A program made the translations under genes and the position numbers. Positions 5,738 to 10,027 of a DNA stretch of 10,027 bases are shown one piece after another (positions within the stretch are counted from its first letter, which is position 1; every line of letters starts with the position of its first letter). Source of the stretch: Defluviitaleaceae bacterium (GTDB lineage: Bacteria > Bacillota > Clostridia > Lachnospirales > WRAX01); NCBI GenBank assembly GCA_009787945.1, contig WQSI01000065.1, forward strand, positions 1 through 10,027, given 5' to 3'. The notes under the pieces were generated by a model. It was not told where the DNA came from, did no database searches, and saw only the letters and a list, made by a program, of their open reading frames with translations.

Positions 5738-7165
5738 GTGGATAAAAACAACATAATACCAAAACTAAAAGACCTTTTCGTCACCAATTTGCCCCTTAAA
5801 ATCGGGGCTGTTCTTATTGCGGTTGCCATTTGGTTTTTAATTCTAAATTTTAACGACCCCGTGCGGACGCAAGAGCTTTCAAGACCTTTGCAACTGCGCA
5901 ACGAAACTGCCCTCATGCTTGGGGAAAACCAGTTTTTCCTTGAAAATGCTGACCTTTTGCGAGGGTTGGAGGTAACTGTCCAGGTGCGGGGCAACAATGC
6001 AGATGTAAGCGCATTAGAAGCAAGCCTTGAGGCATATATTGACCTATCCACCTCCGACATTATTTACACAGCGGCAGACACCGACCGCCTGCCTGTCCGT
6101 GTTAACGTAACAGGGAATTTTGGCGAAGGGGTGGACTTTCGCTCCCACAATCCCTCTAGTGTTATACTGCATTTGGATAATATTATTGACAGGGAGTTTC
6201 CTGTAGAGCTTTCGGTAACAGGGCAGGTGGCAGAAGGCTATGTTCGCATTGAAGGGGATGCCCATGTGCGCCCTGATGCCATAACCCTGCGAGGGCCTTC
6301 AAATGCCCTTGCCCAAATTGACAGGTTGGAGCTTGTCTTTGACGTGGAAGGAGAGAGCAACTCTGCCATTGTGTTAAACCAACGCCCAGAAATGGTAGAC
6401 ACTTATGGGGATGTGTTTCAAAATGCCAACATAAACCCATTAAGCGGGGTAACTGTAACCATACCTATCCACCGTGGGGGCATGGCGCATGTTTTGCCCG
6501 TCACCCACGAAGGTGACATTGGGGCGGGCTTTGGCATACAGCCAATCCACGTGACCCCTTCCCAATTTGAAGTGGCAGGAAGCCGCGAAGCCATACAGGC
6601 TTTAACGCCCATTACCCTGCCGCCAATTGCCTTAAACGGGGCAACCCAAAGCTTCACCATGGAATTTGACATAAGGCAACACCTGCCCACAGGGGTGTTT
6701 TTAGTGAACAGTGACGAGAATACCGCAACAGTGCAAGTTGTTATCGAGCCTATCGGGCAAAGAACCTTTACCGTAACCAGCGAAAACGTAAACTTTATCG
6801 GGGCGACAAATTTCCAGGTGATGACAGAAAGCGTGTCCTTTACCGTGTCTGCCCTGGAAAGCATTTTGGAAGGCATTGACACGGTTAACACAAGCATCAG
6901 CATGTTTGGGCGCGGCGAAGGGGAGCATACCATTAACATGACCATAAGCCTGCCCCCAGGGGCTACGGTTGTTGGGGGTATACCATCTATGACGGTGCGC
7001 ATTGGGGCAGAGCAAGGTGAAGATGAGGATTATTATTATCAGCCAACAGCCCAACCAGAGCCTGAGCCTGACGAGGACGAAGATGACGAGCCTGACGAGG
7101 ATGAGGACGGGGAAGAGGATGAGCCAGAAGAGCAGGATGAGGATGTAACGGAAGATGAGGAATAG
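5738..7165 (+). CDS. cdaR: CdaR, YbbR-domain regulator of diadenylate cyclase
   Basis: A 475-residue membrane-anchored extracytoplasmic protein. In other Firmicutes CdaR binds CdaA in the membrane and modulates its activity. One helix at residues 18-37 follows a short cytoplasmic N-terminus. About four YbbR-like beta domains can be placed at roughly 47-148, 151-243, 248-336 and 341-423. Each has a (V/L)xVxxxGxxxxG-like opening or a TxxxVxxxG-like strand. From residue 427 the protein is an extremely acidic tail: about 27 of the last 36 residues are Asp or Glu, with Pro spacing (EPEPDEDEDDEPDEDEDGEE). Since the helix places this tail outside the cell, it may bind cations or wall polymers; that is inference. 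The start is GTG 5738 behind a near-perfect AAGGAGGT at 5725-5732. The next gene begins 19 bases after the stop. Confidence 0.93.
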   Translation: MDKNNIIPKLKDLFVTNLPLKIGAVLIAVAIWFLILNFNDPVRTQELSRPLQLRNETALMLGENQFFLENADLLRGLEVTVQVRGNNADVSALEASLEAYIDLSTSDIIYTAADTDRLPVRVNVTGNFGEGVDFRSHNPSSVILHLDNIIDREFPVELSVTGQVAEGYVRIEGDAHVRPDAITLRGPSNALAQIDRLELVFDVEGESNSAIVLNQRPEMVDTYGDVFQNANINPLSGVTVTIPIHRGGMAHVLPVTHEGDIGAGFGIQPIHVTPSQFEVAGSREAIQALTPITLPPIALNGATQSFTMEFDIRQHLPTGVFLVNSDENTATVQVVIEPIGQRTFTVTSENVNFIGATNFQVMTESVSFTVSALESILEGIDTVNTSISMFGRGEGEHTINMTISLPPGATVVGGIPSMTVRIGAEQGEDEDYYYQPTAQPEPEPDEDEDDEPDEDEDGEEDEPEEQDEDVTEDEE

Positions 7166-7184
7166 CCGATAAGGAGATGGTAAA

Positions 7185-7424
7185 ATGACTGAAATTCTCG
7201 TAAGGGTTAATGAAGCCGAAAGAAAAGACATGGAAAAATATGCCTTTGCCAATGGGATTGATTTGGGAGAGGCTTTAAGGCGCGCTTTGCTTGAGAAAAT
7301 GGAAGATGAAGAGGATTTGGAGCTTTTGCGGGAGTATATGGAGCGCAAGGCTAGGGGTGAGGTTAAGTATTACACCATAGAAGAAGTCAAAAAAAACCTA
7401 GGGATTTGTGATGATGAATTATAG
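7185..7424 (+). CDS. RelB/DUF6290-type antitoxin, module 1
   Basis: A 79-residue acidic protein beginning with a short beta strand (EILVRVNEAE) and a helix-turn region (YAFANGIDLGEALRRALLEKM). This is the ribbon-helix-helix layout of small RelB-like antitoxins. The C-terminal half (DLELLREYMERKARGEVKYYTIEEVKKNLG) fits the DUF6290/RelB pattern, a toxin-wrapping tail ending in a YTxEEVKKxLG motif. AAGGAG at 7171-7176 precedes the ATG. Its end overlaps the toxin start, the standard antitoxin-first order. It begins 19 bases after cdaR with no promoter in the gap, so expression probably depends on the cda operon. Antitoxins of this class usually bind their own promoter; no operator palindrome is evident here. 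Confidence 0.85.
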   Translation: MTEILVRVNEAERKDMEKYAFANGIDLGEALRRALLEKMEDEEDLELLREYMERKARGEVKYYTIEEVKKNLGICDDEL

Positions 7425-7680
7425 CGTAAAGATTAGTGATGATGCCCAGAAAGATTTAAACAAAATTGACCATTATCAAAGAAGGCGGATAATTGCTTGG
7501 CTTGAGAAGAATTTAGAAGGATGCCAAAAGCCGCGCGATTACGGAAAGCCCCTTAGGCATGGGCTAAAGGACTTTTGGAGCTATCGCGTTGGGGATTACA
7601 GGATTTTGGCGGATATTGTTGATGATTTGGTGTTGATTGAAGTGGTGAAGGTAGGGCATAGGAAGCATAGTTACGAATAG
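7414..7680 (+). CDS. RelE/ParE-superfamily toxin, module 1
   Basis: An 88-residue basic protein of the RelE/StbE fold, which in characterised members cuts mRNA on the ribosome. It shows the N-terminal strand YSVKISDDAQKDL, two helices (IDHYQRRRIIAWLEKNL), then PRDYGKPL, the core WSYRVGDYRI (Arg58, Arg63) and the C-terminal GHRKHSY (His82, Arg83, Tyr87). The Arg and C-terminal His/Arg/Tyr residues are those expected for an active ribonuclease, so the gene looks intact. GTG 7408, ATG 7411 and ATG 7414 are all possible starts. I prefer 7414 for its spacing from AGGGA (7400-7404) and the usual MNYSVKI beginning. It overlaps the antitoxin by 11 bases. It is about half identical by eye to the second toxin. 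Confidence 0.87.
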   Translation: MNYSVKISDDAQKDLNKIDHYQRRRIIAWLEKNLEGCQKPRDYGKPLRHGLKDFWSYRVGDYRILADIVDDLVLIEVVKVGHRKHSYE

Positions 7681-7690
7681 GAGTGATAAA

Positions 7691-7921
7691 ATGACAGAAA
7701 TGACATTAGTCCTTGATGAAGGCGAAACCAGATTTTTAGAGAAGTTTTGCAAGGAAAACGAAATGAACAAGGAAGCCGCTATAAAGGAAGCTATTTTGCG
7801 TATGGCGGAAGAAGAGATGGAGGACTATTTGTATCAAAAGTACCTACAGTGGAAGAAAGAGGATTGCGGCACAAGATACACACAAGAAGAGATAGAAAGG
7901 GAGTTTGGTTTAATTGACTAA
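7691..7921 (+). CDS. RelB-like antitoxin, module 2
   Basis: A 76-residue acidic protein with the same architecture as the first antitoxin: strand (EMTLVLDEGE), helices (FLEKFCKENEMNKEAAIKEAIL), then a Glu/Lys-rich arm ending RYTQEEIEREFGL, which corresponds to YTIEEVKKNLG in module 1. Sequence identity to antitoxin 1 is low, perhaps a fifth by eye, although their toxins are about half identical. The pairs may therefore be insulated from each other. The start ATG is 10 bases after the first toxin's stop, and the TAGGAG covering that stop (7678-7683) is its ribosome site. No promoter lies between the modules. Confidence 0.82.
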   Translation: MTEMTLVLDEGETRFLEKFCKENEMNKEAAIKEAILRMAEEEMEDYLYQKYLQWKKEDCGTRYTQEEIEREFGLID

Positions 7922-8180
7922 ATATAAAGTTTCATATAGCACAAACTCCCAGAAAAATTTAAGGCGCATTGACCACTTTCAAAGAGAGAGGATTATTAAA
8001 TGGGTTAGGAACAACCTGGAAGATTGCACAAATCCACGAGACCACGGCAAACAGCTAAAGGGTCATTTATCCCATTTGTGGAGCTACCGCGTCGGCAATT
8101 ATAGGATTGTAGCTGAAATAATTGATAATATTGTAACCATTCAGTTATTGGAAATTGACCATCGTAAGGATGCGTACTAA
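7914..8180 (+). CDS. RelE/ParE-superfamily toxin, module 2
   Basis: An 88-residue basic protein, paralogous to the module 1 toxin: IDHFQRERIIKW, NNLEDC, PRDHGKQL, WSYRVGNYRI (Arg59, Arg64) and DHRKDAY at the end (His83, Arg84, Tyr88). About 44 of 87 aligned positions are identical by eye. The same core residues are kept, so it is probably active as an mRNA interferase. It starts at TTG 7914, overlapping the antitoxin's last codons by eight bases, with AGGGAG about ten bases upstream. A weak start for the toxin and a better one for its antitoxin would favour antitoxin excess. glmM begins 23 bases after its stop with no terminator in between. Confidence 0.86.
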   Translation: MTKYKVSYSTNSQKNLRRIDHFQRERIIKWVRNNLEDCTNPRDHGKQLKGHLSHLWSYRVGNYRIVAEIIDNIVTIQLLEIDHRKDAY

Positions 8181-8203
8181 ATAGGTTTTAAGGGGGAAAC
8201 ACA

Positions 8204-9553
8204 ATGAAATTCGGAACGGATGGGGTTAGGGGGCTTGCAAATAAGGAGCTGACAGCGAGGCTTGCCTTTGAGCTTGGGCAGGCGGGGGCTTTGGTTCTTG
8301 CTAAAAAGACAAAAAGGCCGCGGATTTTAATTGCCCAGGACACTCGCCTATCAAGCGACATGCTGGTGGCGGCTCTTACGGCGGGGCTTTGCTCTGTTGG
8401 GGCTGATGTTATAAATTTAGGGGTTTTGCCCACCCCTGCAATTGCCGCCTTGGTGAAGGAATATAACGCGGCGGCAGGGGTTATGATGTCTGCTAGTCAC
8501 AATCCTTTTTATGACAATGGTATAAAGTTTTTTGACGGCAATGGCTACAAATTGCCTGATGAGGTTGAGGGTGAAATTGTAGAGCAGATGAAACAACTTG
8601 ACAATCTTGACCTGCCCAGCGGGGAGGATGTGGGGCGCATGTTGCCAGCAAATGATGCCCTGCCCTGCTACGTAGACTTTTTAAAAAATTGCCTGGGAAA
8701 TATTAACATCAAAGGGCTGACCTTTGCTTTAGACTGCGCCCATGGGGCTACATACAAGGCTGCGCCGCGGGTTTTTGTTGAAATGGGGGCGAAGCTGCAC
8801 CTAATGGGGGATGCCCCAGACGGGGTTAACATTAACGAGGGCTGTGGCAGCACCCATATGGAAGCTTTGGCAGAATTTGTTAAGGGCAATGATGGCGTAA
8901 ACGCAGGCTTTGCCTTTGATGGTGACGGCGACCGTTGCCTTGCTGTGGATGAAATGGGAAATGTGGTAGACGGGGATATGATAATGTCCATCATTGCCAC
9001 TCATATGTTGGAGAAGGGGCAACTTGCCCACAACACCCTTGTTGCAACGGTTATGTCCAATTTGGGGCTGTTTAAGGCGGCTGAAAGTCACGGCTTTAAT
9101 GTGGAGCAAACCAAGGTTGGCGACCGTTATGTGCTGGAGCGCATGAAAGAAGGGGGCTTTGTCCTTGGGGGGGAGCAAAGCGGGCATATTATCCAGTTAA
9201 GCCACCAAACCACAGGGGATGGCATACTTGCCGCCCTTACCCTTGCGGGCATTATGGCAGAAACAGGCAAAACCCTGTCGCAACTTAACAAGGTGATGGT
9301 GAAGATGCCCCAAACCCTTAAAAATGCCAAAATACCAAATGACGTTAAAGATAAGGTGCTTAGTGACCCTGCAGTGCTTGCGGAAATAAACCTTGCCCAC
9401 AGCAAATTTGAAGGGCGCGGGCGGGTGCTTATACGCCCATCAGGAACAGAGCCGCTGGTGCGGGTGATGATAGAAGGGGAAAACCTGGCAGAGATTGAAG
9501 GGGAAGCTGTGCGGTTGGCGGAATTGTTGGAGAAGGCGGCTAGTTGTGGATAA
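8204..9553 (+). CDS. glmM: Phosphoglucosamine mutase GlmM
   Basis: A 449-residue cytoplasmic enzyme that converts glucosamine-6-phosphate to glucosamine-1-phosphate on the way to UDP-GlcNAc and peptidoglycan. Full length and intact. It has the N-terminal FGTDGVRG, the active-site loop MMSASHNP with phosphorylated Ser98, the magnesium loop DGDGDR at 239-244, the sugar-binding GGEQSGH at 322-328 and the phosphate-binding RPSGTEPLVRVM at 411-422. SASHNP followed by YDNGIKFF fits GlmM rather than general phosphoglucomutases. AGGGGG at 8191-8196 precedes the ATG. In other Firmicutes GlmM binds and inhibits CdaA, which explains the shared operon. Here four toxin-antitoxin genes separate it from cdaR. 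Its last codons and stop overlap a DnaA-box-like sequence. Confidence 0.97.
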   Translation: MKFGTDGVRGLANKELTARLAFELGQAGALVLAKKTKRPRILIAQDTRLSSDMLVAALTAGLCSVGADVINLGVLPTPAIAALVKEYNAAAGVMMSASHNPFYDNGIKFFDGNGYKLPDEVEGEIVEQMKQLDNLDLPSGEDVGRMLPANDALPCYVDFLKNCLGNINIKGLTFALDCAHGATYKAAPRVFVEMGAKLHLMGDAPDGVNINEGCGSTHMEALAEFVKGNDGVNAGFAFDGDGDRCLAVDEMGNVVDGDMIMSIIATHMLEKGQLAHNTLVATVMSNLGLFKAAESHGFNVEQTKVGDRYVLERMKEGGFVLGGEQSGHIIQLSHQTTGDGILAALTLAGIMAETGKTLSQLNKVMVKMPQTLKNAKIPNDVKDKVLSDPAVLAEINLAHSKFEGRGRVLIRPSGTEPLVRVMIEGENLAEIEGEAVRLAELLEKAASCG

Positions 9554-9576
9554 CTTGTGGATAAGTTTGGGGATAA
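9545..9576 (-). promoter_or_regulatory. Cluster of three DnaA-box-like 9-mers
   Basis: TGTGGATAA, the reverse complement of the consensus DnaA box TTATCCACA, occurs perfectly at 9545-9553 and 9556-9564. TGGGGATAA, one base off, follows at 9568-9576. All three point the same way with 11- and 12-base steps, about one helical turn. The first overlaps the glmM stop. The flank is GC-rich repeat DNA with no AT-rich unwinding region, so this is unlikely to be a replication origin. A DnaA-binding or titration site is possible. Confidence 0.45.
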
Positions 9577-9626
9577 GTTTTCATACGTCATCCCACGCCC
9601 CCTATACGTCATCCCGCACCAAACAA

Positions 9627-9650
9627 CGTCATCCCGTGCTTGACACGGGA
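9627..9650 (+). repeat. 24-bp palindromic module, copy B
   Basis: Identical over 24 bases to 3740-3763, with stem TCCCGTG/CACGGGA and loop CTTGA. It is followed directly by the inverted 37-bp module. Confidence 0.85.
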
Positions 9651-9651
9651 C

Positions 9652-9688
9652 CCCACATGTCATTCCAAGCCCCATACTGTAGGGGCTT
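9652..9688 (-). repeat. 37-bp module, reverse orientation
   Basis: Exact reverse complement of 3780-3816, from CCCACATGTCATTCC to GTAGGGGCTT. The neighbouring 24- and 30-bp modules keep the same orientation in both blocks, so only this segment is flipped. Confidence 0.85.
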
Positions 9689-9700
9689 GTTAGTGCTGAC

Positions 9701-9730
9701 GGGATTGCGGGTCAAGCCCGCAATGACGGT
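9701..9730 (+). repeat. 30-bp GCGGG-TCAAG-CCCGC module, copy B
   Basis: Identical over 30 bases to 3814-3843. In block B it stands alone; block A has two additional diverged copies. Confidence 0.85.
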
Positions 9731-9756
9731 TAAAATGGGGGTTGGTTATTGCCTGC

Positions 9757-9849
9757 GTAGGGGCGCATATTATGCGCCCGTTGTCCGATAAACGTATGTT
9801 TATGGAGGGTACGTTTGCCCGACAGTGGGCGCATAATATGCGCCCCTAC
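9757..9849. repeat. 93-bp hairpin-ended element B (perfect 23-bp terminal inverted repeats)
   Basis: The ends at 9757-9779 and 9827-9849 are perfect 23-base inverted repeats beginning GTAGGGGCGCATA. Each is itself a palindrome (GGGCGCATA/TATGCGCCC around one A). The inner halves are also partly inverted (GTCCG and ACGTA on the left, ACGTTTGCCCGACAG on the right), so nearly the whole element can fold as one long hairpin. It shares outer bases, size and parts of the interior with element A at 3898-3993, but has AT where A has GC within the end palindromes. Confidence 0.75.
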
Positions 9850-9887
9850 AATATTTTCAAAAAATCTTCAAAAAACCAAAAAGTACA

Positions 9888-9916
9888 TTGAATGTTATAT
9901 CATTTTATGTTATAAT
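9888..9916 (+). promoter_or_regulatory. Predicted strong sigma-A promoter for the last gene
   Basis: TTGAAT (9888-9893), a 17-base spacer and TATAAT (9911-9916), with TG one base upstream of the -10. The expected start of transcription near 9923 leaves a leader of about 28 bases containing AAAGGAG at 9937-9943. Confidence 0.75.
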
Positions 9917-9950
9917 CTTATTAGAATAATTAATCTAAAGGAGAAATAAC

Positions 9951-10027
9951 ATGAGAGATAGTTTAGTTTTTTACAGAAGTTTTTATGAAGCCATTAAAAA
10001 ATTACCAAAAAGTTTAAAACTTTCTGC
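9951..10027 (+). CDS. DUF6291-like protein, 5' part only (cut by window end)
   Basis: The reading frame starts at ATG 9951, seven bases after AAAGGAG, and runs open to the window edge, giving MRDSLVFYRSFYEAIKKLPK and six more residues. The DS-FYRSFYEAI-LP opening matches my memory of the DUF6291 family, which is found in phages and mobile elements of Firmicutes, often next to replication genes. With only 25 complete codons this is tentative. The coding DNA is much richer in A and T than cdaA-glmM. Together with its own promoter and the repeat block before it, this suggests the start of a separate, possibly acquired, unit. Confidence 0.65.
   Translation, partial: MRDSLVFYRSFYEAIKKLPKSLKLS

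Larger units (their letters stand above)
9586..9849. repeat. Repeat block B: mosaic of palindromic modules in the 397-base gap
   Basis: The gap between glmM and the last gene repeats the plan of block A. It has CGTCATCCC copies at 9586-9594 and 9607-9615, the 24-bp hairpin (9627-9650), the 37-bp module in reverse orientation (9652-9688), the 30-bp module (9701-9730) and a 93-bp hairpin-ended element (9757-9849). The remaining 100 or so bases before the next gene are AT-rich and hold its promoter. Open frames across the block are repeat by-products. Confidence 0.85.

Noticed and set aside
5737..5745. Single perfect TGTGGATAA sites at the cdaR start (5737-5745) and inside the GH18 gene (349-357)
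   Set aside because: They are isolated. The cdaR copy coincides with the start codon and the next codons, and the GH18 copy lies within coding sequence, so coincidence is the simpler explanation.
5675..7165. Basic C-terminus of CdaA pairing with the acidic C-terminus of CdaR
   Set aside because: The predicted topology puts the CdaA tail inside the cell and the CdaR tail outside, so they could not meet directly.
1..10027. tRNA, rRNA, riboswitch or transposase genes
   Set aside because: No cloverleaf, rRNA-like conserved stretch, recognised aptamer leader or transposase-like protein was seen on either strand. A c-di-AMP riboswitch was looked for ahead of cdaA, but the gap is only 43 bases.

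Overview
The window looks like a chromosomal segment of a Gram-positive bacterium of the class Clostridia, possibly Lachnospirales-like. The reasons are the order cdaA-cdaR-glmM, strong AGGAG-type ribosome binding sites with some GTG and TTG starts, a lipoprotein with a copper-amine-oxidase-like domain, an SH3 domain and a GH18 domain, and a pair of membrane proteins of a type I recall from Clostridia. The genus cannot be told from the sequence.

Layout. Positions 63-1898 (minus strand) encode a GH18 lipoprotein. It is transcribed divergently from two adjacent, probably co-transcribed membrane protein genes of unknown function (2082-2666 and 2669-3706). The two promoters lie back to back at about 1999-2065. 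A block of palindromic repeats (about 3716-4034) follows. Next is a double zinc-ribbon/six-helix membrane protein gene (4061-4836) that a 14-bp tandem duplication has split into two reading frames. Then comes the c-di-AMP/cell-wall operon: cdaA (diadenylate cyclase, 4880-5716), cdaR (its membrane-anchored YbbR-domain partner, 5738-7165) and glmM (phosphoglucosamine mutase, 8204-9553). Two complete, tandem, paralogous RelB/RelE-type toxin-antitoxin pairs (7185-8180) sit between cdaR and glmM, all on the same strand and with almost no spacing. After glmM come two perfect and one near-perfect DnaA-box-like 9-mers, a second repeat block built from the same modules as the first (about 9586-9849), and a strong promoter with the start of an AT-rich gene resembling DUF6291 phage-type proteins (from 9951, cut by the window end).

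How the parts fit. CdaA makes c-di-AMP, CdaR modulates it, and GlmM makes glucosamine-1-phosphate for peptidoglycan and is known in other Firmicutes to bind and restrain CdaA. The operon therefore links cell-wall precursor supply to turgor signalling. The toxin-antitoxin pairs appear to have no promoter of their own and probably ride on this operon. The two repeat blocks flank the broken zinc-ribbon gene and the whole cdaA-glmM cluster. They share identical 24-, 30- and 37-bp modules, the last in opposite orientation. They also each carry a roughly 95-bp hairpin-ended element whose two ends match each other perfectly but differ from the other copy.

No tRNA, rRNA, CRISPR array, transposase or convincing intrinsic terminator was seen.
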